Below are positions 35,773-44,649 of a stretch of DNA of 58,101 nucleotides, one piece after another. The notes below the pieces were generated by a model. It ran no database searches, had not been told where the DNA came from, and worked only from the letters and a program-made list of their open reading frames with translations. Made by a program: the position numbers and the translations under genes. The stretch comes from Bradyrhizobium sp. (GTDB lineage Bacteria > Pseudomonadota > Alphaproteobacteria > Rhizobiales > Xanthobacteraceae), in assembly GCF_028868675.1 (NCBI RefSeq), contig NZ_JAGWUA010000004.1, positions 1 to 58,101 of the forward strand, read 5' to 3'. The first letter of the stretch is position 1. Each line of letters starts with the position of its first letter.

Positions 35773-36828
35773 TCAGGTCGGCAATTCGAGCCGATAGAAC
35801 TCGGTCGCGGTGCCCGAGAACAGTGCGGACTTCTCCGGTTCGCTCAGGGGAGCCGCGATGCGCTTGAAGGTGTTGAAGATCACCTGATAGCTGCACTGTC
35901 CCTTGTCCGGCGGGAAATTGCTCTCGAACATCGCCCGTTTCGGTCCGAACGCCTCGATGCAGGTCTCGATGTAGGGCCGCCAGGCGGCCGCGAGTTCCTC
36001 GGAGGAGGGCGGCTTGGCGCGCAAATGGAAGTCGTAGCCGAGCAGGCACATCGCGAGCCCGCCGAGCTTGACCACCACGTTCTCGCATCTGGCGATCTCG
36101 CGGATCGCGGCGCGCCAGAGCGGAAACTGCTCCTCACGGCGACCGGCGAAGCGGCCGATGCCGGCCGGGCCGCCGCAATGGTCGAGCACGATCCTGGTAT
36201 CCGGAAAGGCGCGGGCAAGATCGGTGAGCTCGCCGATCTGCGGATGGAACAGCCAGGCGTCAAAACTCAGATTGAGCGGCGCGAGGCAGGCGAAGCCCTT
36301 GCGGAAGGTTGCATTCAGCAGCAGTCCTTTCGGACGGTTGGCGTACATGCCGGCGACGTTGGGGTCCTCGTCCCACGCGGAGGAGTGGCGGATGCCGCGG
36401 AAGCGGCCGCCTCCGGCGGCGATCTCGGCTTCGAGCACGCCCCTCGCCTGATCGCCGAGCAGCAGGTTGGCGTGGCTGACGATGCCGGCGCAGATCGCGG
36501 CCGGTCCATAGCCGCCGCTCGCGCTCATCGCGGCGACGCCGTTGGCGAACTCGACCTCGCCGACCGGGCGGAACGCCTCGGGTCCGCGAGCGCGATACAT
36601 GGAGCGGCAATCGACATAGACGGTGGCGACGATGTTGTGGCCCGAGGCGATGTCCGCGACCATCTCCTCGATCAGGTAGCGCTGGCCGCCGCGGTCCCAG
36701 AGGTGATGGTGCGGATCGACGATTCGGCGCGCCGGATCAATCACCTCTTCCTGGTGCAGCGCGAGCCAGTCCTCGCGCGGATCGGCAAAGAGGCCGCTCT
36801 TGTTGGCGGATGCGCTGATCGCAGTCAT
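35773..36828 (-). CDS. Amidohydrolase family 2 metal-dependent hydrolase
   Basis: 351 residues, TIM-barrel. The HxH metal motif is IVDPHHHLWDR near residue 40, a later metal/active-site strand is RIVLDHCGGPAGIG, and FESNFPPDKG near residue 305 closes the barrel. This is the group of lactonases and decarboxylases called amidohydrolase 2 (COG3618). It is commonly found with sugar-acid or aromatic catabolism, but no such genes are adjacent. The gene downstream on the same strand is the cupin hairpin; upstream, a UlaG-like MBL protein starts 822 bases away with a 12-base gap between genes, so they form a two-gene unit. Confidence 0.88.
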   Translation of the reverse strand: MTAISASANKSGLFADPREDWLALHQEEVIDPARRIVDPHHHLWDRGGQRYLIEEMVADIASGHNIVATVYVDCRSMYRARGPEAFRPVGEVEFANGVAAMSASGGYGPAAICAGIVSHANLLLGDQARGVLEAEIAAGGGRFRGIRHSSAWDEDPNVAGMYANRPKGLLLNATFRKGFACLAPLNLSFDAWLFHPQIGELTDLARAFPDTRIVLDHCGGPAGIGRFAGRREEQFPLWRAAIREIARCENVVVKLGGLAMCLLGYDFHLRAKPPSSEELAAAWRPYIETCIEAFGPKRAMFESNFPPDKGQCSYQVIFNTFKRIAAPLSEPEKSALFSGTATEFYRLELPT

Positions 36829-36840
36829 GCTGTCGTCTCC

Positions 36841-37650
36841 CTAGACCCCGTCGAGGATGATCACTGTCGGCGTGCCCGGCAGCGTGTCGCGCGAGATGCG
36901 GAAGCTGCGCCCGGGTCGCCGGTCGATCTCGAACTCTTGCCCGATCCGGCGCATGAAATCGTCGAGCGGCGTGGCGAAACGGTGCATCGGCAGCACCACG
37001 GAGGCGCGCAGCCGCTTCGTGATGTCCGAGATGCCGCCGAGCGACATGGTGTAGGTGCCGTCGATCGGCACCATCACGATGTCGAGCCGCCCGATCTGCG
37101 CGAAATGGCTGTCGTCGAGCTTGTGATGCAAATGGCCGAGGTGCCCGATGCAGAGGCCCGCGACCTCGAAGATGAAGATCGAGTTGTCGTCGCGGATCAT
37201 GTCGGTGCCGGAATCGTCGCCGAAGTAGCGGCGGATGTCGGTCGTGACGTTGCGGATGAAGGTATCGCCGATGCGCGTCGAGATCAACGCGGGCTTGCCG
37301 TCCTCGCCCCAGCCGTGCAGCACATGCGGGATGCGCTTGTCGGGAAAGAGCGAGTAGTGCGTGCTGTGGGCGCGATTCATCGTGACGACGTCGGGCAGCC
37401 GGCCGACCTGGTAGGCGCCGCTATAGTCGGTCGCGATCCGCACGCCGCCGGGCGTCTCGATGAAATAGGTGGAGTGGCCGGCGTAGGTGATCTCGACCTC
37501 GGCCGCATTGGCCTGCCGCCAAGCCACCGGAATCGCGCGGGGCGCAGCATTCGCCATGGCCAGGCACTCGCTGCGCTGTGCCTGCTGGGCGAGGGCAGGC
37601 GTCAGGAGCCAGCCGAACAGCGCAAGGGCCGTCAGGAATGGTCGAGACAT
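36841..37650 (-). CDS. Secreted UlaG-like MBL-fold protein with altered metal motif
   Basis: 269 residues with a signal peptide (MSRPFLTALALFGWLLTPALAQQ). The fold start VEITYAGHSTYFIETPGGVRIATD is typical of UlaG-like MBL proteins. The usual HxHxDH is replaced by MNRAHSTHYSLF. Later motifs are IGHLGHLHHKLDD and VLPMHRFATPLDDFM. A periplasmic hydrolase with an unusual metal site is likely. It lies 12 bases before the amidohydrolase and is probably co-transcribed with it. Confidence 0.82.
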   Translation of the reverse strand: MSRPFLTALALFGWLLTPALAQQAQRSECLAMANAAPRAIPVAWRQANAAEVEITYAGHSTYFIETPGGVRIATDYSGAYQVGRLPDVVTMNRAHSTHYSLFPDKRIPHVLHGWGEDGKPALISTRIGDTFIRNVTTDIRRYFGDDSGTDMIRDDNSIFIFEVAGLCIGHLGHLHHKLDDSHFAQIGRLDIVMVPIDGTYTMSLGGISDITKRLRASVVLPMHRFATPLDDFMRRIGQEFEIDRRPGRSFRISRDTLPGTPTVIILDGV

Positions 37651-37721
37651 TGCGGGACCGTCCGTCGCTCGTTCGACAATCCAGAGAGTTTATCGCCGGA
37701 TTTGCCTGCCGTCATGCGGCG

Positions 37722-38117
37722 CTAGGGCAGCCGCGCCGATCCGCGGCTTGCCTCGATCAGCTTTACGGCCTTCTTGTTGAAGGACACGAAGGTCTCGCCG
37801 CCGAGCCAGCTGCCTTCATGCGCGATGATCCCGTCGGCAAGATCGCCTCCGCGTTCCAGGAATGCCAGCCCCGCCTCGGCCAGGGGCCGGTTCACGACGA
37901 CATTTGAGGCATTGATCAGACGTCGAATTGCGTCCGCAATATCCTCGAACGAAATCCTGTAGCCTTGCGAGAGCACCCAGACCAACTCGCATAATGCGGT
38001 GACCGAAATGGCCACGACGTCTGCTTTCCTGAGGATGGTCTCTGCCGCCTTGCTCTGCTCGGCATCGTCTTCGACGAGGACCCGTACCAGGACGTTGGTG
38101 TCGGCCGTGATCTTCAT
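37722..38117 (-). CDS. vapC: VapC-type PIN-domain toxin
   Basis: 131 residues, a PIN-domain RNase toxin. Acidic active-site residues are seen at Asp6 (ITADTNVLVR), Glu44 (ALCELVWVL) and Asp95 (LADGIIAHEG). The fourth position, usually Asp in a T/S-F-D-K motif, is Asn114 (FVSFNKKAVKL), so the catalytic site may be weakened. The start overlaps the antitoxin stop (ATGA at 38117-38114), the standard vapBC coupling. Confidence 0.9.
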   Translation of the reverse strand: MKITADTNVLVRVLVEDDAEQSKAAETILRKADVVAISVTALCELVWVLSQGYRISFEDIADAIRRLINASNVVVNRPLAEAGLAFLERGGDLADGIIAHEGSWLGGETFVSFNKKAVKLIEASRGSARLP

Positions 38118-38368
38118 CGCTTGCCGGCCCAGCCTCGAGCGATGACCTCATTCATCTGCGCGATCGACAGCGGCCGGCCCTTCCGTTTTGCCTTCAGGCA
38201 GCCGAAGGCCTCCAAAATGCTTCCGGAAGGCTGAGCCGCCTTCACCTCGACCCGGCCGCCGGGAAGCTTCTCTATCGAAATCTTGTCCCCCGGAGACACA
38301 CCCAGGTGCTCCAGCAGGTCCTTGCGCAGCGTGACCTGTCCCTTTGCGGTGACGGTAAGTGTCCCCAT
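38114..38368 (-). CDS. vapB: AbrB/SpoVT-type antitoxin (VapB)
   Basis: 84 residues. The swapped-hairpin AbrB DNA-binding domain is clear: LTVTAKGQVTLRKDLLEHLGVSPGDKISIEKLPGG. The C-terminal tail (KGRPLSIAQMNEVIARGWAGKR) should wrap the toxin. It likely represses its own promoter when bound to VapC. The frame shown is the only one giving this domain; it begins at ATG 38368. Confidence 0.92.
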   Translation of the reverse strand: MGTLTVTAKGQVTLRKDLLEHLGVSPGDKISIEKLPGGRVEVKAAQPSGSILEAFGCLKAKRKGRPLSIAQMNEVIARGWAGKR

Positions 38369-38448
38369 GGCGGCGACTCCGAAATGTTGAGGATGGCATG
38401 TAAGGCGAAATAGCCTTACTTCCAAGGCGAGCGACGGCTTGCGGCTTT

Positions 38449-39975
38449 TCATGCCCTCCGCGGGCTGAACTTCCAGGTCGCGGCGACGAGGCTGGCGGTG
38501 ATCGCGCCGCTGACGAGGCCGGCGACGGGCAGCACGAGCAGCAGCGCGGCGGTGGCGGCCCAGCCGATCGAGGAGAACGCCTCGGCAAACGTCGCCAGGC
38601 GCGACGATGTCTGACGGCGGCGGAACTGGCTGCGTTTCGCCTGCACCCGGAACCAGAGCTGGATTGCGGTGGCGCAGGCGGCGCCGACCAGGATCGCGCC
38701 CGCCGTGATCGCCGCCTGCAGCGGCGAGGCAAAGGCGAGCGCTGCGACCAGCGGGGCGAAGATGGCGGCGATCGCGATCAGCACGACCTCGACCTTGGCG
38801 CGGATGACGCGCGAGGCCGGCAACGGCGCGGTGGCGGCGAGGTCGGGGGCGTCCTCGCCCGAGATGGCCAGCCAGGCGAGACCGCCGGCAAGCTGTCCCG
38901 CAGCCATCACGATCACGGGCGTGATCAGCACCAGTGCCGCCGAGCTCTCGGCAAAGCTGCGCCACAACAACAGCGCCGGCGGCACGAGATAGAGAAGCTG
39001 CATCATCGTTTGCGAGATCAGCCAGGGATCGCGCCACAGCAGCATGAATTCCTTGCGGCGCAGCGCCTGCGGCCGCGAACCGGCGCGGAAGCCGCGCTCG
39101 CGCACGCTTCGCCGGCTGCGCGCGCCCTGGGCGGCGGCATCGATCGCGGTGTCGGCGAAGCGGCTCGAGAAGGCGGCCATCACGCTGCCCAGCAGCACGA
39201 GGCCGAAGGCGAGCAGCAGCAGGAGCGCCTCGCCGTCGCCCAGCACGGCGCGCGCCGGCCACCACAGGAGGCTGTCGACGCCGGGCGCATGGGCGGCCGC
39301 GGCGTCGGAGGTCAGCACGGCGAAACGCGACAGCGTGCCGTAGGAGACGATCGCGGCGATCTGCAGCGCGATCACGAAGCCTGCACCGATGATGGCGGCC
39401 AGGACCTGCGCGACGAAGCGCGTCCGCGCCGGCCCGATCAGCCGGAACAGGAGGATCGTGATGGCGATCGCGAGCGCTGCGGCCGACAGGCCCATGGCGA
39501 CGACGACGCCGAAGGCCGCCAGCCACCGCGCGCCGCCGCCGATTACCAGCACGTCGACGAACGGGGTCGACAGCAAGAGCGCCATCGTCGTGACCGTGAG
39601 CGCGATCGCGCCGATGCGGATCGAAAACAGATTGGTCAGCTTCGCCGGCGAGGACATGATGAGATCGAGATCGGCGCGGGCATAGAATACCCGCGTCACC
39701 GATTCGATCGCCTGCGATAGCATCAAGGCCCAGGCGAGGAGGATCGTCGAGGAGACGACGATCAGCGAGGACTTGTCGAGCGGCAGTCGGAGGTCGGCGA
39801 AGCGGCCGACCACCGCCCAGGCCGGCAGATGCAGCAGCGCAGCGAACACGACTAGGCCGACCGCAGCGGCGCGCCTTCGCTTGCGCCGGCCGCCGGTCAT
39901 CATCGCGAGCCATTCGCGCCAGGCGAGCCGGAGCTCGTGACGCGCGAACCAGGACAGCGCGGTCGCCGAGCTCAT
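38449..39975 (-). CDS. ABC exporter permease
   Basis: 508 residues with about ten to twelve membrane helices (first at about LVVFAALLHLPAWAVVGRFA) and a soluble middle part (GARSRRSVRERGFRAGSRPQALRRKEFMLLW) typical of two-half ABC-2-like permeases. The ATG at 39975 overlaps the stop of the ATP-binding gene (ATGA), so the pair is a single transporter. A similar permease/ATPase pair is found in many Rhizobiales; its substrate is unknown and drug or lipid export is only a guess. Confidence 0.85.
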   Translation of the reverse strand: MSSATALSWFARHELRLAWREWLAMMTGGRRKRRRAAAVGLVVFAALLHLPAWAVVGRFADLRLPLDKSSLIVVSSTILLAWALMLSQAIESVTRVFYARADLDLIMSSPAKLTNLFSIRIGAIALTVTTMALLLSTPFVDVLVIGGGARWLAAFGVVVAMGLSAAALAIAITILLFRLIGPARTRFVAQVLAAIIGAGFVIALQIAAIVSYGTLSRFAVLTSDAAAAHAPGVDSLLWWPARAVLGDGEALLLLLAFGLVLLGSVMAAFSSRFADTAIDAAAQGARSRRSVRERGFRAGSRPQALRRKEFMLLWRDPWLISQTMMQLLYLVPPALLLWRSFAESSAALVLITPVIVMAAGQLAGGLAWLAISGEDAPDLAATAPLPASRVIRAKVEVVLIAIAAIFAPLVAALAFASPLQAAITAGAILVGAACATAIQLWFRVQAKRSQFRRRQTSSRLATFAEAFSSIGWAATAALLLVLPVAGLVSGAITASLVAATWKFSPRRA

Positions 39976-40763
39976 GCGGCGGCGGCCTCGAGGTCGACCA
40001 GTGCGATGAAGAGATCTTCCAGGCTGGTGTCGGTGCGTCCGTTCTGCTGGCGCAGCTCGGTGAGCGTGCCTTCGGCGATGAGGTGGCCGGCGGCGATCAC
40101 GCCGATCCGGTCGGCCATGCGCTCGGCGACCTCGAGAATGTGCGTGGTCATGATCACGGTGCAGCCCGCGTGCACACGGCTCGCGAGCAGCCCCTTCACA
40201 TGGCGGGCCGAGACCGCGTCGAGCCCCGTCAGCGGCTCGTCCAGGATGATGAGGCGGGGGTCGTGCACCAGCGCGCCGGCGAGCGCGACCTTCTGGCGCA
40301 TGCCCTTGGAAAATCCCTCGCAGCGCTCGTGCCGGTGCGGCGCGAGCCCGAGCGAGCTCAGGAGCTCCTGCGCAGCGGGTTCGGACGCCTTGGGATCGAT
40401 GCCCCAGAGGCCGGCGACGAATTCGAGATATTCGATCGGCGTCAGCTTGTCGTAGATCATCGGCTCGTCCGAGACCCACGCCATCACCTGCTTGGCGGCG
40501 ACGGGCTCGGCGAGCGCATCGATGCCGAAGATCGAGACCGTCCCCGCATCGGGGCGCAACAGTCCCGCGATCATGCGCAGCGTGGTCGTCTTGCCGGCGC
40601 CGTTCGGCCCGACCAGCGCGTAGAATTCGCCGCCGCGGACCGCAAGATCGAGGGAATCCACCGCCAAACGGTCGAAACGCTTCGTTAACCCTCGAACCTC
40701 GAGGGCCGAGCTGTCCGGTCTCATCACGGCGACACCATCCGGTTTTGCGTCGCCGGCGACCAT
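39972..40763 (-). CDS. ABC transporter ATP-binding protein
   Basis: 263 residues from ATG 40763 (a start at 40724 gives 250). Walker A is GPNGAGKTT, the signature region is GFSKGMRQKVALAGALVHDP, Walker B is LIILDEPLTGLD, and the switch His lies in MTTHILEVAERMADRIG. It is of the ABC-2 export type. It is coupled to the permease. The 225 bases to its right separate it from the divergent liv operon. Confidence 0.92.
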   Translation of the reverse strand: MVAGDAKPDGVAVMRPDSSALEVRGLTKRFDRLAVDSLDLAVRGGEFYALVGPNGAGKTTTLRMIAGLLRPDAGTVSIFGIDALAEPVAAKQVMAWVSDEPMIYDKLTPIEYLEFVAGLWGIDPKASEPAAQELLSSLGLAPHRHERCEGFSKGMRQKVALAGALVHDPRLIILDEPLTGLDAVSARHVKGLLASRVHAGCTVIMTTHILEVAERMADRIGVIAAGHLIAEGTLTELRQQNGRTDTSLEDLFIALVDLEAAAA

Positions 40764-40844
40764 GACCCGAAGATATTTCGGCACGGTGAATTCGGTCGCC
40801 GCAAATTCCGCGGTCCGGCATGGATTGCGACCGGTTCGCATTTG

Positions 40845-40873
40845 TTGACAGCGCTTAACGGTTGGGGCTGAAT
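40845..40873 (+). promoter_or_regulatory. Possible sigma70 promoter of the liv operon
   Basis: A perfect -35 box TTGACA (40845-40850), a 17-base spacer and a weak -10 (CTGAAT, 40868-40873). It would start transcription about 108 bases before livH. It is the only reasonable pair in the 225-bp gap. Confidence 0.35.
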
Positions 40874-40988
40874 TGGTATCGGACAAATGGCGCATGACGG
40901 CGGCTGGAACCGCTGCGTAGCGACTGGACACAAGATGCGGCCAGGCGGTCGAAGAACCGCTGTCTGCGTCGGGGGAGGGTGAACGGCA

Positions 40989-41864
40989 ATGCTGGACTTC
41001 GTTCAGCAGCTGGTCAGCGGCGTCGCGCTCGGCTGCGTATACGGCCTCATCGCGCTCGGCTTCGTGCTCGTCTACAAGGCAACCGAGGTCGTGAACTTCG
41101 CCCAGGGCGATCTGATGATGCTGGGCGGATTCTTCGCCTTCACCTTCATCGGCATGCTGGGCCTGAACTACTGGGTCGGCTTTGCCGGCGCGGTCGCCGC
41201 CATGGCTGCCTTCGGCATGCTGGCCGAGCGGATCGTGGTGCGGCCGATCCTCGGCTACCCGCAATTCTCCATCATCATGGCGACCATCGGGCTCGGCTAC
41301 TTCCTGCGCTCGGTCGCCGGCATGATCTGGGGCACCGACGACTTCAAGATCGAGACGCCGTTCAGCCAGGGCGTGCTGCGGCTGGGCTCGCTGGTGCTGG
41401 CCTACGACAAGCTCTCGGTGATCGCAGCCACGATCATCCTGTGCGCGCTGCTCTACCTGTTCTTCAACAAGACCACGCTCGGCACCGCGATGCGCGCGAG
41501 CTCGGAGAACATGCTGGCGGCCTACTACATGGGCATCCCGGTGAAGCGCGTGGTGTCGATCGTCTGGGCGATCAGCGCCGCGGTCGCGACCTGCGCCGGC
41601 GTGCTGCTCGCGCCGATCACCTTCATCCATTCCAACGTCGGCCTCGTGCTCGGATTGAAGGCTTTCCCGGCCGCCGTGCTCGGCGGCTTCGGCTCGATCC
41701 CCGGCGCCGTCGTCGGCGGCGTGCTGATCGGCGTGATCGAGAGCATGGCGGGTTTCTATCTGCCGGAGGGCTGGAAGGACGTCGCGCCCTATCTCGTGCT
41801 GCTCGCCGTGCTGCTGCTCAAGCCCGAAGGCCTGTTCGGCCTCCACGTCCGCAAGAAGGTCTGA
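40989..41864 (+). CDS. livH: Branched-chain amino acid-type ABC permease LivH
   Basis: 291 residues with about eight membrane helices. Hallmarks: MLDFVQQLVSGVALGCVYGLIALGFVLVYKATEVVNFAQGDLMMLGGF at the start and GGFGSIPGAVVGGVLIGVIES in the coupling loop region (EAA-like). It forms the membrane channel with LivM. Many LivH-like systems in Bradyrhizobium carry aromatic or aliphatic carboxylates rather than amino acids, and the embedded acyl-CoA synthetase points that way here. LivM follows at 5 bases. Confidence 0.9.
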   Translation: MLDFVQQLVSGVALGCVYGLIALGFVLVYKATEVVNFAQGDLMMLGGFFAFTFIGMLGLNYWVGFAGAVAAMAAFGMLAERIVVRPILGYPQFSIIMATIGLGYFLRSVAGMIWGTDDFKIETPFSQGVLRLGSLVLAYDKLSVIAATIILCALLYLFFNKTTLGTAMRASSENMLAAYYMGIPVKRVVSIVWAISAAVATCAGVLLAPITFIHSNVGLVLGLKAFPAAVLGGFGSIPGAVVGGVLIGVIESMAGFYLPEGWKDVAPYLVLLAVLLLKPEGLFGLHVRKKV

Positions 41865-41869
41865 ACACC

Positions 41870-43021
41870 ATGCGCTTCCTGTTCAAGACCGACTACGAGG
41901 ACGACATCCGGCTGTTTCCGCATTCCGGCTATGTGGTGTCCTACGGATCGCTGTTCGCGGTGCTGCTGGTCGCGCCCTACGTGCTCTCCAGCTACCTGAT
42001 GAGCCAGCTCGTCTTCGTCTGCATCTACGCTACCGTTGGCGTGGCCCTGCTGATCCTCACCGGCTTCACCGGGCAGGCCTCGCTGGGGCACGCCGCCTTC
42101 CTCGCGATCGGGGCCTATACGGCCGTCTATCTGCAGCAGTTCAATGTGCCGTTCCCGGTCTATTTTCTCGCCGCCGGGCTCCTGACCGGCGTCATCGGCG
42201 CGCTGGTTGGCTTTCCGGCGCTCAGGCTGCAGGGCATCTATCTCGTCATCGCCACCATCTCCTTCGCCTTCATCGTCGAGGAGATTCTGGCGCGCTGGGA
42301 GAGCGTCACCAACGGTAACGAGGGCATGCGGGTCAAGGCGCTGTCGCTGTTCGGCACCGCGGTGTCGCGCGACAGCCCGGCCTTCTATTTCCTCTGCCTG
42401 GCGGTGCTGGTGCTGACCATCGTCGGCACGCTCAACCTGTTGCGCTCGCCGACCGGCCGCGCCTTCGTCGCGATCCGCGACAGCGAGACGGCGGCGCGCA
42501 GCATGGGCGTCAACGTCGCGCTCTACAAGGTGAAGTCGTTCGCGATTTCGGCGGCGATCACCGGCTTTGCCGGCGTGCTGTTCGCCCACAAGCTGTCCTT
42601 CATCAGCCCGGAAATGTTCACCCTACAGCTCTCGATCGAGTTCATCATCGTGATCCTGATCGGCGGCACCTTCAGCCTGCACGGCGCGGTGCTGGGCGCC
42701 ATCTTCATCGTGATGATCGATCCGTTCCTCACCTACCTCAAGGACGACATGCCCGGCATCATCGCCGGCGTCGCCGCGACGCTCGGCGCGGGCAAGGAGC
42801 GTGCAGCGCACATTCAGGACGGCATCGCGGCCTTCGCCTCGCTCAACGGCCTGAAGGGCGCGATCTACGGCGTCATCATCGTGCTCTTCGTTCTCTTCGA
42901 GCCGCTGGGCCTCTATGGCCGCTGGCTGAAGATAAAGCTCTTCTTCCAGTTGTTCCCGCTCTACAAGCGCGCCACCTTCAAGCGACAGAAGATCTACGTG
43001 AAGTCGGAGCGGAACCGATGA
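41870..43021 (+). CDS. livM: Branched-chain amino acid-type ABC permease LivM
   Basis: 383 residues, about ten membrane helices. Signatures: LTGFTGQASLGHAAFLAIGAYT, GFPALRLQGIYLVIATISFAF and IGGTFSLHGAVLGAIFIVM. A roughly 30-residue soluble insertion (around GAGKERAAHIQDGIAAFASLNG) is unusual for LivM and sits after the coupling region. The ATG at 41870 is used; the stop overlaps livG (ATGA at 43018-43021). Confidence 0.9.
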   Translation: MRFLFKTDYEDDIRLFPHSGYVVSYGSLFAVLLVAPYVLSSYLMSQLVFVCIYATVGVALLILTGFTGQASLGHAAFLAIGAYTAVYLQQFNVPFPVYFLAAGLLTGVIGALVGFPALRLQGIYLVIATISFAFIVEEILARWESVTNGNEGMRVKALSLFGTAVSRDSPAFYFLCLAVLVLTIVGTLNLLRSPTGRAFVAIRDSETAARSMGVNVALYKVKSFAISAAITGFAGVLFAHKLSFISPEMFTLQLSIEFIIVILIGGTFSLHGAVLGAIFIVMIDPFLTYLKDDMPGIIAGVAATLGAGKERAAHIQDGIAAFASLNGLKGAIYGVIIVLFVLFEPLGLYGRWLKIKLFFQLFPLYKRATFKRQKIYVKSERNR

Positions 43022-43776
43022 GCTATTTTCGCGCCGAGAACCTGTCGCTGCGTTTCGGCGGCCTGAAGGCGGTCGACGCGGTCTCGTTCGCGGTCGAGAA
43101 GGGCGAGATCCTCTCGATCATCGGGCCGAACGGTGCGGGCAAGAGCTCGATCTTCAACCTGATCTCGCGGATCTACCGGCCGACCTCCGGGCGCATCTTC
43201 TTCGAGGACCAGGACATCACCGAAGAGCCGCCCTACGACATCGCAAGACTCGGCATCGCCCGTACCTTCCAGAACATCGAGCTGTTCGAGAACGCGACCG
43301 TGCTCTCCAACCTGCTGGTCGGCCGGCACCGGCATTCGACCACGCAGCTCTGGCAGGAGCTGTTGTTCCTGCCCAGCGTGCGGGCGAACGAGAAGGTGCA
43401 CCGCCGCCGGGTCGAGCAGGTCATCGAATTCCTCGATCTCGAAGCCTATCGCGACAAGCCGATCTCGGGACTTCCCTACGGCGTGCGCAAGGTGATCGAG
43501 CTCGCGCGCGCGCTGTGCTCGGAGCCGAAGCTGATCCTGCTGGACGAGCCGTCGTCCGGGCTCAACGTGGAGGAGACCGACGACATGTCGTTCTGGATTC
43601 GCGACATGAGGCGCGAGCTTGGCGTCACCGTGCTGATGGTCGAGCACGACATGTCGCTGGTCAACCGCGTCTCCGACCGCGTGATCGCGCTGAACTACGG
43701 CCGGGTGCTGGCGATGGGCTCGCCCGCCGAGGTGCAGCAGCATCCCGACGTCGTCGCGGCTTATCTGGGAGCTTGA
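43018..43776 (+). CDS. livG: Branched-chain amino acid-type ABC ATPase LivG
   Basis: 252 residues. Walker A is GPNGAGKSS, the signature region is GLPYGVRKVIELARALCSEP, Walker B is LILLDEPSSGLN, and the switch His is in MVEHDMSLVNRVSDRVI. Length and motif order are normal. It follows livM with a 4-base overlap and precedes livF by 4 bases. Confidence 0.94.
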   Translation: MSYFRAENLSLRFGGLKAVDAVSFAVEKGEILSIIGPNGAGKSSIFNLISRIYRPTSGRIFFEDQDITEEPPYDIARLGIARTFQNIELFENATVLSNLLVGRHRHSTTQLWQELLFLPSVRANEKVHRRRVEQVIEFLDLEAYRDKPISGLPYGVRKVIELARALCSEPKLILLDEPSSGLNVEETDDMSFWIRDMRRELGVTVLMVEHDMSLVNRVSDRVIALNYGRVLAMGSPAEVQQHPDVVAAYLGA

Positions 43777-43780
43777 CGCG

Positions 43781-44569
43781 ATGGATGCCGCAGCCGCGCC
43801 CGACATCATCCTGAAGCTCAGCAACATCGAGAGCTATTACGGGCCGATCATGGCGATCCGCGGCATCTCGCTCGAGGTGCCGCGGGGCCGGATCGTCGCG
43901 CTGTTGGGCGCCAACGGTGCCGGCAAGACCACGGTGCTGAAGACCATCTCCGGCATTCTCGATCCGCAGAAGGGCTCCATCGAGTTCATGGGCAGGCCGA
44001 TCCAGCGCATGGAGGCGGACAGGATCGTGCGGCTGGGCTTGAGCCACGTGCCGGAGGGGCGCGAGGTGTTCCCGTTCCTTTCCGTGCGCGAGAACCTGAT
44101 GATGGGGGCCTATCCGCGCCGCGACCGCGACGGCGTCGCGGAGGACATGGAGCGGGTCTACGGCTATTTCCCGCGGCTGAAGGAGCGCATCGAGCAGCCG
44201 GCCGGCCAGCTCTCCGGCGGCGAACAGCAGATGCTGGCGATCGGTCGCGCGCTGATGAACCGGCCGACGCTGCTCCTGCTCGACGAGCCGTCGCTCGGGT
44301 TGTCGCCGATCCTGGTGAAGGAGATCTTCACGATCATCCGCCGCGTCAACGAGGAGCAGGGCATGTCGATCCTGCTGGTCGAGCAGAATGCCAAGGTGGC
44401 GCTGGAAACCGCCCATTACGGCTACGTGCTGGAGATCGGCCGCGTGGTCATGAACGACAGCTGCGACCGTCTGATGCATTCGCAGGACATCCAGGAATTC
44501 TACCTCGGGGCCAAGGAAGCCGGCGCGCGGGGCGAACGACGCTGGAAAAAGAAGAAAACGTGGCGTTAA
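43781..44569 (+). CDS. livF: Branched-chain amino acid-type ABC ATPase LivF
   Basis: 262 residues. Walker A is GANGAGKTT, the signature is LSGGEQQMLAIGRAL, and Walker B is LLLLDEPSLGLSP with the switch His region LLVEQNAKVALETAHYGYVLEIG. The C-terminal tail is basic (RGERRWKKKKTWR), longer than in standard LivF. It is followed by an 80-base gap and then an acyl-CoA synthetase on the same strand. Confidence 0.94.
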   Translation: MDAAAAPDIILKLSNIESYYGPIMAIRGISLEVPRGRIVALLGANGAGKTTVLKTISGILDPQKGSIEFMGRPIQRMEADRIVRLGLSHVPEGREVFPFLSVRENLMMGAYPRRDRDGVAEDMERVYGYFPRLKERIEQPAGQLSGGEQQMLAIGRALMNRPTLLLLDEPSLGLSPILVKEIFTIIRRVNEEQGMSILLVEQNAKVALETAHYGYVLEIGRVVMNDSCDRLMHSQDIQEFYLGAKEAGARGERRWKKKKTWR

Positions 44570-44649
44570 ATATGGTGTCCCCCTACCGGACATAGACCGC
44601 CTTCAAGGCGGCGGCGGGAGGGGACGGGAGCGACAGGGAGGGAAGAGGC

